DNA from: CAZXIC01 sp964640195
Lineage (GTDB): Archaea > Iainarchaeota > Iainarchaeia > Iainarchaeales > GCA-2688035
Direction: 5' to 3'
Length of the DNA: 64,000 bases
Assembly (NCBI GenBank): GCA_964640195.1
Contig: CAZXIC010000003.1
Coordinates: 1 to 64,000, forward strand
Positions 8,105 through 16,160 of the stretch are shown here, in pieces; within the stretch, counting starts at the first letter, position 1, and each line of letters starts with the position of its first letter. A program made the position numbers and the translations under genes. The notes under the pieces were generated by a model, which saw only the letters and a program-made list of their open reading frames with translations, did no database searches and was not told where the DNA came from.

Positions 8105-8136
8105 AATGCCATCTAGCGCAAGCTAAAAATGGCATT
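8105..8136. other. Hairpin with GCAA tetraloop next to tRNA-Arg
   Basis: AATGCCAT (8105-8112) pairs with ATGGCATT (8129-8136), and TAGC (8114-8117) with GCTA (8122-8125) around a GCAA loop of the stable GNRA class. The hairpin starts one base after the tRNA. It may be a processing or termination signal for the tRNA precursor. Confidence 0.6.
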
Positions 8137-8155
8137 CAGTGGGAATCACGTTTTC

Positions 8156-8452
8156 CCCCAAAACTTTCCTTGGTTTTCTTTCCCAAACTTTTTCTAGGTT
8201 TTCTTTCTTTTCCCAAACTTTCTCTGGGTTTTCTTTCTTTTCCCAAACTTTCTCTGGGTTTTCTTTCTTTTCCCAAACTTTNNNNNNNNNNNNNNNNNNN
8301 NNNNNNNNNNNNNNNNNNNNNNNNNNNNNNNNNNNNNNNNNNNNNNNNNNNNNNNNNNNNNNNNNNNNNNNNNNNNNNNNNCTCTGGGTTTTCTTTCTTT
8401 TCCCAAACTTTCTCTGGGTTTTCTTTCTTTTCCCAAGGGTTTTCTTTCTTTT
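8156..8452. repeat. 30-bp pyrimidine-rich tandem repeat array (interrupted by a gap)
   Basis: The unit is 30 bases: TCTCTGGGTTTTC then TTTCTTTTCCCAAACTT. At least two exact copies lie left of the N run and two lie right of it, with degenerate copies at both edges. Each unit contains GGG, the mirror-symmetric TTTTCTTTCTTTT, and CCC. Because 30 is divisible by three, all frames stay open across the array, but the predicted proteins are low-complexity and no promoter or ribosome-binding site leads into them. It is judged a noncoding minisatellite. The true copy number is unknown. Confidence 0.85.
8282..8381. other. Assembly gap of 100 N
   Basis: Exactly 100 N bases break the tandem repeat. A round number like this is normally a scaffold placeholder rather than a measured length, so the repeat array may be longer or shorter than shown. 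Confidence 0.98.
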
Positions 8453-8523
8453 TCTAAAAGAAAGAAAAGGCTTTTCGACAAAAGGCTTAAAAATGGCGTT
8501 TGTGTGGGACAATTGACGAAACT

Positions 8524-8531
8524 CTTTTAAA
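8524..8531 (+). promoter_or_regulatory. TATA box of the COG1709-type regulator
   Basis: TTTTAAAG lies 26-33 bases before the ATG at 8557, which fits a leaderless archaeal transcript. Confidence 0.5.
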
Positions 8532-8556
8532 GCTGTTTTTCCCCTAATCTTCTGCT

Positions 8557-9267
8557 ATGGAAAAACTGCCTACGACTATTGCAGGCGAAATCTGCCTGAG
8601 CAAGGACCCCGGCGGGAGCATGAAGAAGTGGAGGGAAATCTTCGGGGTAACGCAGACAGAGCTGGCTGACCATTTAAAGGTGACGAGCAGCACTATTTCT
8701 GATTACGAGGGCGGCAGAAGAAAGAGCCCTGGGATAGGCGTGATTTCGAGGCTGGTTGGCTCCCTTATTGAAATTGACAGGGCGAGGGGCGGCAAGGTTG
8801 TAAAGCAGTTGGAGAGGGACTTCAAGCCGAAGGAGGACGCATTTGACACACATGAATTCTTCAGCGCAATGAAGGGCAGCGATTTTGCAAAAAGGGTTGG
8901 CGCGACATGCGTTGCAAACCCGAGCAGGTTGAAGGAAACGCTGATTTACGGCTACACTGTCATTGACAGCATGAAAGTCATTCTGGACGTGCCTGTGCAC
9001 GAGTATATGCTTATTTACGGCAAGACGCCTGACAGGGCACTGGTTTTCAGGTTCGTTGAAAACGGCAGAAGCCCGATGATTGCAGTGAAAATAGGGAGGT
9101 TCAGCACGGACATGAGACCTGCGATTGTCGTATTGCACGGGAAAGTGACGGCAAAAAATGTGGACCCGCTCGCTATTAAGATTGCGGAAAGCGAAAAGAT
9201 TCCGCTGCTGGTAACACAGAGGGGCATTGAGGAAATCCTCAGCGAACTGAAAAAATTCGAGAGCTAG
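8557..9267 (+). CDS. HTH (XRE-type) transcriptional regulator, archaeal COG1709-like
   Basis: The 236-residue protein has an N-terminal helix-turn-helix (WREIFGVTQTELADHLKVTSSTISDYEGGRRKSPG, given here as two joined motifs: residues about 25-58). A C-terminal domain of about 150 residues follows, with the pattern of the archaeal regulator family that also carries a ligand-binding-like module. It probably binds DNA as a dimer. It stands alone between the repeat array and a convergent nmd3, whose end overlaps it by four bases. The regulated target cannot be read from the sequence. Confidence 0.75.
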   Translation: MEKLPTTIAGEICLSKDPGGSMKKWREIFGVTQTELADHLKVTSSTISDYEGGRRKSPGIGVISRLVGSLIEIDRARGGKVVKQLERDFKPKEDAFDTHEFFSAMKGSDFAKRVGATCVANPSRLKETLIYGYTVIDSMKVILDVPVHEYMLIYGKTPDRALVFRFVENGRSPMIAVKIGRFSTDMRPAIVVLHGKVTAKNVDPLAIKIAESEKIPLLVTQRGIEEILSELKKFES

Positions 9268-9962
9268 ATTCTTACAAGGAAAGTGAACCTTTTCTTCTCC
9301 CTTCCCTTCCTGTCAACGCCAACCAGCTTGAAAGAGGCTTTCATTTCCCCTTTGAACTCATGCTGCACTTGTCTTGCCGCAGAAGCGGCTGCCTTGCTCG
9401 AGCCTATTAGAATGTCCAAGCCTGTTTTTGTTTTGCTTACGCTGACAACCGCTGCCAGGTTATCTTTTCCCTTCCGTCCTGCAAGTATTTGCTGCAGCAT
9501 TGCATAAGCCTTTTGTAGCCTCTTTTTTTCGCTGCTCCGCAGCTGCACCTTTGCTTCCCAGTAATCGCTGCGCAGGCGCATGCACGCATCGCACTGCTGT
9601 TGAAACAAAACAACAGTGGTTTCTTTTTGCAGTGTTATCGGGACAGAATCAACAAAACCTTTGGCTCTGGTGAGTACCTTAATTTTGCCCTGCTGCAAGG
9701 GCAGCGATTCAACTGTTACCTCCGCATCTGACAGCTCCTTTACCTTCGCCTTCTGCTTTATGATTCGATTCAGCAACTCAGGTTGCAGGGCAACTTGCCT
9801 GCCAAGGACACTTACCTTTCCGCAGCCAGGACAGTAAGGCAGCTCGATTTTTTCTGGGACAGAAAGCAGCTGGTGCTGCAGCAAAAAGCACTCTTTACAG
9901 AAGCCCCTTACAAACACGCCCTCGCTTTTGCCGCATACCGGGCAGAATCTGCTGCTGCGCAT
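9264..9962 (-). CDS. nmd3: NMD3-family protein (large ribosomal subunit maturation)
   Basis: NMD3 binds the large subunit; in eukaryotes it is the export adaptor, and archaeal versions are thought to act in subunit maturation or quality control. The N-terminus has the family's two treble-clef-like zinc sites: CPVCGKSEG...CKEC and CPGCGK, with a further CDAC near residue 125. The 232-residue length matches archaeal forms, which lack the eukaryotic export tail. It is the third gene of a minus-strand run after aCPSF2 and a membrane protein, three bases from its neighbour. Confidence 0.85.
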   Translation of the reverse strand: MRSSRFCPVCGKSEGVFVRGFCKECFLLQHQLLSVPEKIELPYCPGCGKVSVLGRQVALQPELLNRIIKQKAKVKELSDAEVTVESLPLQQGKIKVLTRAKGFVDSVPITLQKETTVVLFQQQCDACMRLRSDYWEAKVQLRSSEKKRLQKAYAMLQQILAGRKGKDNLAAVVSVSKTKTGLDILIGSSKAAASAARQVQHEFKGEMKASFKLVGVDRKGREKKRFTFLVRI

Positions 9963-9965
9963 GTT

Positions 9966-10805
9966 TCAGGCACCTTTTAGGAATTGACCTTTCTCCAGGC
10001 CGAGGTAGAAAACCGCGTTCAGCACATACTGGTAGGTTGAGAAAAGCGCAACGAGGATTCTTACCAAAACGAACAAGAAAAACAGGCTAATCCTCGGCGC
10101 CAGCTGCTCGGGTGAACCGAGCAATGCAACCAGAAAGCCGAGGGCATAGCTCAAGCCGGTTATTACAATGCTCACTAAAAACGCCTTTGAGACATTCAGC
10201 TTGTGCTTGAGTGAGGCGGAAACCGTTTCCTTTAAAGAGTGCAGAAAGGTAAATTCCTCCAAACTGCTTATGGGGTAGACCAGGTAGAACAAGACAAACA
10301 AAACAAAGATTGCGAGAAAGCCGGCAAGTGCTGAGAGGGCAAGCAAAAACCCGTTCTGCAAAAATATTGCCACTGTTACAAGAATGGCAACAGGGGTTAG
10401 CACAGTAAACACTATTATTAAAACAGTTAACAGCGCGGGGAATATTGTTCCAAAGCGCTGTAAAACATCAAACATGGCTCTCTTGAAAAAAACATTCTTT
10501 TTCCGGTAGAAGCTTTTTACCATTAGCGGATACATCGGGTTCACGATAAAGAAATCAAACAAATCCACCAGCATGCCGTACAAAACAACAAAAAAAAGCG
10601 GCACGACTGCTTCAAGCAGCTGCAGCGACTTTTCTTCGGTTAAGTCTTGCCCAACAGCAAACAGGTTGGACTGGATAAGGAAATGCGGAATCAGGATGAA
10701 AGTAGGCAGCAGGAGGAACGCAATCAGTATCTTTGGGATGAACAGCCTTGGGCATTTCCGCAGCAGCCTGAAGCTGTCAACCAAAATTTTTATGAAAACC
10801 ATCAA
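9966..10805 (-). CDS. Polytopic membrane protein of unknown function
   Basis: The 279-residue protein has about six hydrophobic segments, several long (for example LLTVLIIVFTVLTPVAILVTVAIFL), and a polar N-terminal loop. Its pattern resembles uncharacterised archaeal membrane families with a glycerophosphoryl-type six-helix fold, but no motif allows a confident name. It lies between aCPSF2 and nmd3 with gaps of three bases on each side and so is probably translated with them. Confidence 0.6.
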   Translation of the reverse strand: MMVFIKILVDSFRLLRKCPRLFIPKILIAFLLLPTFILIPHFLIQSNLFAVGQDLTEEKSLQLLEAVVPLFFVVLYGMLVDLFDFFIVNPMYPLMVKSFYRKKNVFFKRAMFDVLQRFGTIFPALLTVLIIVFTVLTPVAILVTVAIFLQNGFLLALSALAGFLAIFVLFVLFYLVYPISSLEEFTFLHSLKETVSASLKHKLNVSKAFLVSIVITGLSYALGFLVALLGSPEQLAPRISLFFLFVLVRILVALFSTYQYVLNAVFYLGLEKGQFLKGA

Positions 10806-10808
10806 CGC

Positions 10809-12083
10809 TCACCCAAGCTCTATTTTTTTCCCGGCTGAAGGGACAATGGCTGTTATGCCGGTTTCCTCCCTTATTTTCTGTTTGAACGTGTCAATCACTT
10901 CCTTGTCGCCGTGCACCAGCAAAATTTTTTCCGGCTGCAGTCTCTTGATTGCATGCAGCATCTCCTGCTGGGACGCATGCGCGGAAAAATCAAATTTTTC
11001 AACCTTTGCTTTAACCTCATACATCTTTCCGTCAATCTCTATCCTATTGGTTTCCATCAGCCTTCTCCCTGGAGTGCCCTCAACCTGGTAGCCGGTGAGA
11101 AGCACGGCATTGTTCTCGTTCTTGTGCAGTCTCTTGAGGTAGTTCAGCACTGGGCCGCCCTGCAGCATTCCCGCAGTTGTAACAATAACGCTCGGCTGCT
11201 TTAGGGCTTTTCTTCTGATGCCGGGATTCCTGACCCATATTGCCCTGTGCAGGGCTTTAGCCAGAAATTTGGGGTCCTTTAGGTATTGTGGAAAACGCAT
11301 TGTTACCAGCGCAGCCTTTTGGCCCATCCCGTCAAAGTATATTGGGGCGTTTACCTTGTACTCCTGCAAAATATCCAGTATTTCCTGGCTTCTTCCAACA
11401 GCGAAAGCGGGAATCAGCGCCCAGCCGCCCTTGTCAATAGTGTCCTGCACTTCTTCAACAAACAGCCTTTCGCATTCCCGCCTCTTTGGGTGGTTTCTGT
11501 CGCCGTACGTTGACTCAGTCACAAGATAATCTGGCTTGCCGACATCCAGGTCAGCGCCCTTAAACAGCCTTGTTTCCTCCGGCTTGAAATCGCCTGTATA
11601 CAATAGGCTTTTATCGCCGATGGAAAGCTTGACCATCGCACTCCCCAGGATGTGCCCTGCGTCGAAAAATTGCATTGAATACTTGCTGCTTACGTGAAGC
11701 AGCCTCCTGTAGACAACCGGGAAAGTGTAGCGCTCTGCTTGCCTGATTTCCTCTTTTGAGAAGGGAATGCTTTCGCTTTCCAAGCCGGCGATGTGCAGTG
11801 AATCAAACCACAGGATTTTGCACAGCTCAAGCGTGGGCGGTGTCATGTATGTTAGGAACCTGCTTTCAACAAACAGGTTTGGCAGGGCACCGCTGTGGTC
11901 TAAATGCGCGTGGCTTATGACAACCGCATCCAGGTTTGTGTCCACAGGCAGGGGATACTGGCTTTCATCAGGCGAAAGTTTTATGCCCCTCTCCAGCAAT
12001 ATTTTTTCGCCGGCATCAAGCAAAAAGCTGCTTTTGCCTACCTCGTTGCACCCTCCCAGGGCTGTGAAAGAGATTGAACGCAT
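10809..12083 (-). CDS. Beta-CASP metallo-beta-lactamase ribonuclease, aCPSF2-like
   Basis: This family cuts RNA by endo- and/or 5'-3' exonuclease activity. The 424 residues hold motif 2 SHAHLDHSG (about residue 57), GHILGSAM, the aspartate motif YTGDF, and the beta-CASP motifs including VTTAGMLQGGP and DFSAHASQ. There is no N-terminal KH region, so it matches archaeal aCPSF2 rather than aCPSF1. A catalytic zinc pair is expected in the cytoplasm. It is followed within four bases by the membrane protein gene. Confidence 0.9.
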   Translation of the reverse strand: MRSISFTALGGCNEVGKSSFLLDAGEKILLERGIKLSPDESQYPLPVDTNLDAVVISHAHLDHSGALPNLFVESRFLTYMTPPTLELCKILWFDSLHIAGLESESIPFSKEEIRQAERYTFPVVYRRLLHVSSKYSMQFFDAGHILGSAMVKLSIGDKSLLYTGDFKPEETRLFKGADLDVGKPDYLVTESTYGDRNHPKRRECERLFVEEVQDTIDKGGWALIPAFAVGRSQEILDILQEYKVNAPIYFDGMGQKAALVTMRFPQYLKDPKFLAKALHRAIWVRNPGIRRKALKQPSVIVTTAGMLQGGPVLNYLKRLHKNENNAVLLTGYQVEGTPGRRLMETNRIEIDGKMYEVKAKVEKFDFSAHASQQEMLHAIKRLQPEKILLVHGDKEVIDTFKQKIREETGITAIVPSAGKKIELG

Positions 12084-12102
12084 TTTAAATCAGCAACTAT
12101 CC

Positions 12103-12285
12103 TTACTTAACTGTGATTGCCTTTTTCGGGCAGCTTGCCTCGCAAGCCCTGCACTGAATGCACTCGGCTGGTTTCTTTACAACGCTCTTCTTGCCCTGCA
12201 ACTCAAAAACGTTTACCGGGCAAACTTCAACGCATGTGCCGCAGCCATCGCACTTTTCCTTATCAACAAAAGGCCTCTCCGCCAA
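12103..12285 (-). CDS. 2[4Fe-4S] ferredoxin
   Basis: In 60 residues it carries two clusters of the form CDGCGTCVEVCPVN and CIQCRACEASCPKK, the classic bacterial-type 8Fe-8S ferredoxin that moves low-potential electrons. It sits four bases after the DUF1858 protein and downstream of nrdD-nrdG. An electron-donor role for the radical-SAM activase is possible, but this is an inference from position only. Confidence 0.9.
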   Translation of the reverse strand: MAERPFVDKEKCDGCGTCVEVCPVNVFELQGKKSVVKKPAECIQCRACEASCPKKAITVK

Positions 12286-12289
12286 AAAA

Positions 12290-12517
12290 TCACCTCTGCT
12301 TTTTATTTTCCCTAACTGCTTTGTTCATCTCGTCAAGCAGTAAGTCAATCTGCTCGCTGCTCATTCCGTGGGCTTTTGCCCCCTGTTCCACTGTTTCAAA
12401 GGCGGCAACATGGCAGCCTATGCAGTGCATGCCTTTGCTGAGCATAACCGGCACTGCAGCCGGAAACCTAGCTGCCACCTCTCCCAGGGCTGTTTTTCTA
12501 GAAATCTTTTCAGGCAT
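12290..12517 (-). CDS. DUF1858 (hybrid-cluster-associated redox disulfide) protein
   Basis: The small 75-residue protein has the MHCIGCHVAAFETVEQGAKAHG motif (split here as MHCIGCHVAAFET and VEQGAKAHG). This is the hallmark of the DUF1858 redox-disulfide family, with a CxxC that can cycle between dithiol and disulfide. ATG 12517 is preferred to TTG 12526 because a TATA-like GAATTTAAAAAC lies 28-40 bases upstream, inside the nrdG end. It precedes the ferredoxin by four bases. Confidence 0.8.
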   Translation of the reverse strand: MPEKISRKTALGEVAARFPAAVPVMLSKGMHCIGCHVAAFETVEQGAKAHGMSSEQIDLLLDEMNKAVRENKKQR

Positions 12518-12544
12518 CGGTATCAATCAACCAGGTAAATGTTT

Positions 12545-13246
12545 TTAAATTCCCCTCACATTGACCTGCTCAAAAAAAGGTTTGAGGGCGGCAGCAAACT
12601 GCTGCAGCTGCTTTGCGCTGTATGTTTTGCTTCCTTCAAATTTCTTATCAAGCAGCGGTCCCGTTGAATTGAACTGCTGCAGGAAAAATTGCTTGCTTCC
12701 CAGGAGCCATTTTCCAACACTGAGCAAATCCTGCTTTTTGTGCAGCAGCGGCACAACAGTCATCCTGAATTCGTACTGAACGCCGCTTTCCCTGACCAAA
12801 TCAATGCTCTGCTGTATTCTATCCAGGTCAACAGCAACACCGGCAGCCCTGCTGTAGCTGTGCTTTGACCCCTTTATGTCCATTGCAATGTAGTCAATAA
12901 CTTTTTCCTTTAACATCTTTTGCAGCAGCCCTGGCCTTGAACCGTTTGTGTCAAGTTTCACCAGAAAGCCCTGTTCCTTCAGCCTTTTGCAGAACGGCAG
13001 CAGTTCATCATACAGCAGGGGCTCGCCGCCTGTAATGCAGATGCCGTCCAAAAAATTTTTTCTTTCGCGCAGGAAATCAAAAAATGCCGCTTCGCTTATG
13101 CTCACGCCTGTTTCCTTGTTTAAAACGAGCTGGGCATTATGGCAGAAGGGGCACCTGAAATTGCATTTGGGCAGAAAAACCGTGCATGCTACTTCTCCTG
13201 GAAAGTCAATCAGCGTTGTCTTTTGCACTCCCTTAAAAACAAGCAA
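12545..13246 (-). CDS. nrdG: Anaerobic ribonucleotide reductase activating protein (radical SAM)
   Basis: NrdG uses a [4Fe-4S] cluster and SAM to place the glycyl radical on NrdD. The 233 residues include the radical-SAM triad CNFRCPFCHN (about residue 29-38), GGEPLL, and later DIKG. The length and the conserved N-terminal FKGVQKTTLIDFPGEVACTVF region (in parts) fit the NrdG/PflA-like activase group. It starts with TTG 13246 behind AGGTG. It follows nrdD closely, but nrdD itself is frameshifted at its 3' end. Confidence 0.88.
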   Translation of the reverse strand: MLVFKGVQKTTLIDFPGEVACTVFLPKCNFRCPFCHNAQLVLNKETGVSISEAAFFDFLRERKNFLDGICITGGEPLLYDELLPFCKRLKEQGFLVKLDTNGSRPGLLQKMLKEKVIDYIAMDIKGSKHSYSRAAGVAVDLDRIQQSIDLVRESGVQYEFRMTVVPLLHKKQDLLSVGKWLLGSKQFFLQQFNSTGPLLDKKFEGSKTYSAKQLQQFAAALKPFFEQVNVRGI

Positions 13247-13297
13247 TGCTGTACACCTAGAAAGGTTTCTAAAACAACCGGCTTGGATAAATCCGGC

Positions 13298-13440
13298 TCA
13301 GATTCTGCTTTTGCTAAGCGCTTTCCGTTCCGAAAACATCTTCCTTTCCCTGAACTCTTCCTGCTTTCCCAGGTTCCAGCTCTGGACAGGCCGCAGATAG
13401 CCAACGATCCTGCTGTAGACCTCACACCGCGCGTTGCACT
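13298..13440 (-). pseudogene. nrdD: Out-of-frame C-terminal part of NrdD with the glycyl-radical motif
   Basis: The ORF of nrdD stops at 13422, but in the +1 frame the same stretch reads KCNARCEVYSR, IVGYLRPVQSW and NLGKQEEFRER, then a stop near 13298. This is the standard end of anaerobic NrdD: the second half of the zinc site and the glycine that carries the radical (in IVGYL). Removing one base near 13440-13443 joins the two. Sequencing error, a true mutation or recoding are all possible. Confidence 0.85.
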
Positions 13441-15434
13441 TGGACATCCTGTTTCGCCTCCTTGCTGTTTACCTCAACAGGGCAGGTTTCGTGCCTGCCT
13501 TTTATGTAACCGTGAATTGGGCAAACGCTGAACGTCGGGGTAATCGTGTAATAGGGCAGCTTGAAGCCGTAAGCAATTTTTTTAACCAGCTTCCCGCATG
13601 CTTCGCCACTGTCCATTGCTTCGCCCAAAAAGCCGTGCAGCACCGTTCCACCAGTGTATTTGCGCTGCAATTCATCCTGGTGCTGTAGCGCCTCAAATAT
13701 GTCGTCGGTGTAATTAACCGGCAGCTGCGTGCTGTTCGTGTAATACGGCTGCTGTTCTCCCGCAGTTATTATTTCAGGGTAATTTCTTTTGTCAATTCTT
13801 GCAAGCCTGTAGGAGGCCCCCTCAGCGGGAGTTGCCTCCAGATTGAATATGTGCCCTGTTTCTTTCTGGAAGCCTGTAAGCCTCTCCCTGAAGAAATCAA
13901 GTATGCGAAGCGCAAACTGCCTCCCTTCCTTGGTTGCAATGCTTTTCTGCATGAAGTTCAAGATGCATTCGTTGGCTCCAATCAAGCCGATTGTTGAAAA
14001 ATGGTGCTCCAGATTGCCGAGATAGCGCTTGCTCCAGGGCAACAGGCCCTGCTGCATGTTCTTGTTCACTTCTTTTCTCTTTATTTCCAGGCTTTCCTTT
14101 GCAAGGTAAAGGAGGTTGTCCAGCCTCTCAAAAAAGTCTGTTTCATCCCTCGCGAGAAAGCCGAGTTTCGGCATGTTTATTGTTACAACGCCGATGCTGC
14201 CGGTTTTTTCGCCTGAACCAAACAAGCCGCCTGTTTTTTGCTTCAGGTCGCGCAAGTCAAGCTGCAGCCTGCAGCACATTGCCCTCACGTCACTCGGCTT
14301 TAGGCTGCTGTTTACGAAGTTCTGGAAGTAGGGGATGCCGTACTTTGCAGTCATGTCAAACAGCGCCATTGCGTTCTCTGTTTGCCAGTCAAACTCTCTT
14401 GTAATGTTGTAAGTTGGAATTGGGAAAGTGAATACCCTGCCGCTCATGTCACCTGCGGTCATCACTTCTATGAATGCCTTGTTTATCATGTCCATCTGTT
14501 GCTGGAAGTCAGCGTATGTCTCGTCTGCAATCAGCTTGCCGCTGTATATGATTGGCGCATCCCGCATGTCCTCTGGGACAGTCCAGTCAAGGGTAATGTT
14601 CGTGAACGGCACTTGGTTTCCCCAGCGCGAGGTGGCATTCGTTGCAAAGACGAATTCCTGCAGTGACTGCTTTACCCTTTCGTAGTTAAGGTTGTCCTTT
14701 GCAGCCAGGGGCGCAAGGTAAGTGTCAAAGGAGTTGAAGGCCTGCGCGCCAGCCCACTCGTTCTGCAGCGTGCCCATGAAGTTGACTATCTGGCCAAGTG
14801 CTGCATTAAAGTGCTTTGCGGGCTTTGCGGCAATTCTTCCGCTAACGCCGCCAAAGCCCAGTTCCAGCAGCTGCTGTAAGGACCACCCTGCACAATAACC
14901 ACTAAATGTCCCGTTACCCAAATCATGGATGTGGAAGTCAGCGCTCCTGTGGGCATTCGCTATCTCCTCGGGGTAAATGTTCTTAAGAGCGTACTCTGCG
15001 ATGATTGCGCCGCTTATGTGCGCCTGCAGCCCGGAAAGGGAGTAAGAAGCATTGCTGTTCTCTGAAACCCTCCAGTCTGCCAACTGCACGTAGTCGTCAA
15101 TTATTTGGTTTACCTTGTTCAGGAAAGCGGCAGTGTCCCTGATTTGGGCCCTCTGCTGCCGGTACAGGATATATGCTTTCGCTGTTTTCGCATGCCCTGC
15201 TTCAATCAGCTCCTTTTCCACTGTGTCCTGGATTTCTTCAACCCCGGGCGGCTTTGTTCCGAACTTTTTCTTGAGGGAATGCACTACCCTCTCAGTCAGC
15301 TGAACTGCTGTTTGCCTGTCTGTGCCGCCAACAGCCTTTGCAGCCGCAAAAATCGCGTCCTCTATCCTTTTTATGTCAAATGGAACAAGGCTTCCGTCCC
15401 TTTTCCTCACGTTTTCCAAAAAACGGTTAACCAT
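13422..15434 (-). CDS. nrdD: Anaerobic ribonucleoside-triphosphate reductase, C-terminus lost by frameshift
   Basis: The enzyme reduces NTPs to dNTPs through a glycyl radical. The frame gives 670 residues: an N-terminal ATP-cone (RKRDGSLVPFDIKRIEDAI) and a large catalytic barrel (with HIHDLGNGTFSGYCAGWSL, in two parts). Near the end is the first cysteine pair of the zinc site, CPIHGYIKGRHETCP. It then ends NSKEAKQDVQVQRAV, whereas the real continuation lies in another frame. ATG 15434 has GTGAG five bases upstream and a TATA-like CTATTAAAAATT around 15462-15473. It heads the nrdG-DUF1858-ferredoxin run. Confidence 0.92.
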   Translation of the reverse strand: MVNRFLENVRKRDGSLVPFDIKRIEDAIFAAAKAVGGTDRQTAVQLTERVVHSLKKKFGTKPPGVEEIQDTVEKELIEAGHAKTAKAYILYRQQRAQIRDTAAFLNKVNQIIDDYVQLADWRVSENSNASYSLSGLQAHISGAIIAEYALKNIYPEEIANAHRSADFHIHDLGNGTFSGYCAGWSLQQLLELGFGGVSGRIAAKPAKHFNAALGQIVNFMGTLQNEWAGAQAFNSFDTYLAPLAAKDNLNYERVKQSLQEFVFATNATSRWGNQVPFTNITLDWTVPEDMRDAPIIYSGKLIADETYADFQQQMDMINKAFIEVMTAGDMSGRVFTFPIPTYNITREFDWQTENAMALFDMTAKYGIPYFQNFVNSSLKPSDVRAMCCRLQLDLRDLKQKTGGLFGSGEKTGSIGVVTINMPKLGFLARDETDFFERLDNLLYLAKESLEIKRKEVNKNMQQGLLPWSKRYLGNLEHHFSTIGLIGANECILNFMQKSIATKEGRQFALRILDFFRERLTGFQKETGHIFNLEATPAEGASYRLARIDKRNYPEIITAGEQQPYYTNSTQLPVNYTDDIFEALQHQDELQRKYTGGTVLHGFLGEAMDSGEACGKLVKKIAYGFKLPYYTITPTFSVCPIHGYIKGRHETCPVEVNSKEAKQDVQVQRAV

Positions 15435-15510
15435 CGCAACTCACATATCCCCAACACTTGCCTATTAAAAATTCTGAAATGCAAACAGGAATAATAGATA
15501 AATGCTGTTC

Positions 15511-15532
15511 ACATTTATAAATGTTGGCAACA
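15511..15532. promoter_or_regulatory. Palindrome upstream of nrdD
   Basis: ACATTTATAAATGT (15511-15524) is a perfect 14-base palindrome with a TATA-like centre, and it runs directly into TGTTGGCAACA (15522-15532), a second inverted repeat. The same word pair (TTTATAAATGT and TGTTGGCA) is found at the ABC operon promoter at 18546-18599. It lies about 80 bases upstream of the nrdD ATG and could be a regulator site. Confidence 0.5.
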
Positions 15533-15603
15533 GCAGGGCTTAAATCAGCTAAGGCTGTTTTTCTCCCAAGAAGGACAGAACGCAGCCTGCTCCTTGGCAT
15601 TTT

Positions 15604-16131
15604 TTACCCACCCAGCCCTTCTTCGCTTGCAATTTCACTTGCCTGCCTGCGTTCTGTGGCGTAGGGCTTTTCTGCCGCATAGCCGATTGGCAGTATTGCG
15701 ACAGGCTGCATCTGGCCTTGGGCATTGATTGCCCTTGCAACTGCTTTTTCTTCAAAAGCCCCGACCCAGACGCTTGCAAGACCCAGTTCCTGGGCAGCGA
15801 GCTGTGCGTAAGCGCAGGCAATCGTTGCATCCTGCAAAGCGTAAAGCTTTTTCCCCCTCTCCCTGTACCTGCCAGCGCTCCTCCCCTTATCAGCAATGAA
15901 AACCAGCGCCAGGGGCGCCTCTGCAATGAATGTCTGCCCCAGCGCTGCCTCTGCAATCTTCCCTTTTTTTTCAGGGCTTCTTACAACAACAATCTTATAC
16001 GCCTGCATGTTGCCTGCAGACGGCGACCTGCTTGCAGCATGCAGAATGCGCTGCAGTTTCTCAACTTCAACCTGCTTTTGCTGGAAGCTGCGGATGCTAT
16101 GCCTTTTTTCAACCAATTCAAAGAAATCCAT
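15604..16131 (-). CDS. Nitroreductase-family flavoprotein
   Basis: The 175-residue protein shows the FMN-binding N-terminus MDFFELVEKRHSIRSF, with RHSIR the usual FMN-phosphate contact, and SPSAGNMQAYKIVVV. It ends with the family's VAILPIGYAAEKP. Such proteins reduce nitro, quinone or other acceptors with NAD(P)H. ATG 16131 fits the family start and replaces the seven-residue extension of the open frame. It stands between nrdD and the DsbA-like protein, all on the minus strand. Confidence 0.85.
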   Translation of the reverse strand: MDFFELVEKRHSIRSFQQKQVEVEKLQRILHAASRSPSAGNMQAYKIVVVRSPEKKGKIAEAALGQTFIAEAPLALVFIADKGRSAGRYRERGKKLYALQDATIACAYAQLAAQELGLASVWVGAFEEKAVARAINAQGQMQPVAILPIGYAAEKPYATERRQASEIASEEGLGG

Positions 16132-16160
16132 AAAAGAACAGCATTGCAACAATTCGGCGG

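Noticed and set aside
8156..8452. CRISPR array
   Set aside because: The repeats are directly adjacent with no variable spacers, and no cas gene is nearby.
8123..8516. Long open frames on both strands across the 30-bp repeat
   Set aside because: The unit length is divisible by three, so any frame stays open. The proteins are pure low-complexity repeats, the gap adds unknown residues, and no promoter leads in.
13210..13425. A separate small gene between nrdD and nrdG
   Set aside because: It lies in the third frame. The true signal there is the out-of-frame NrdD end (IVGYLRPVQSW).
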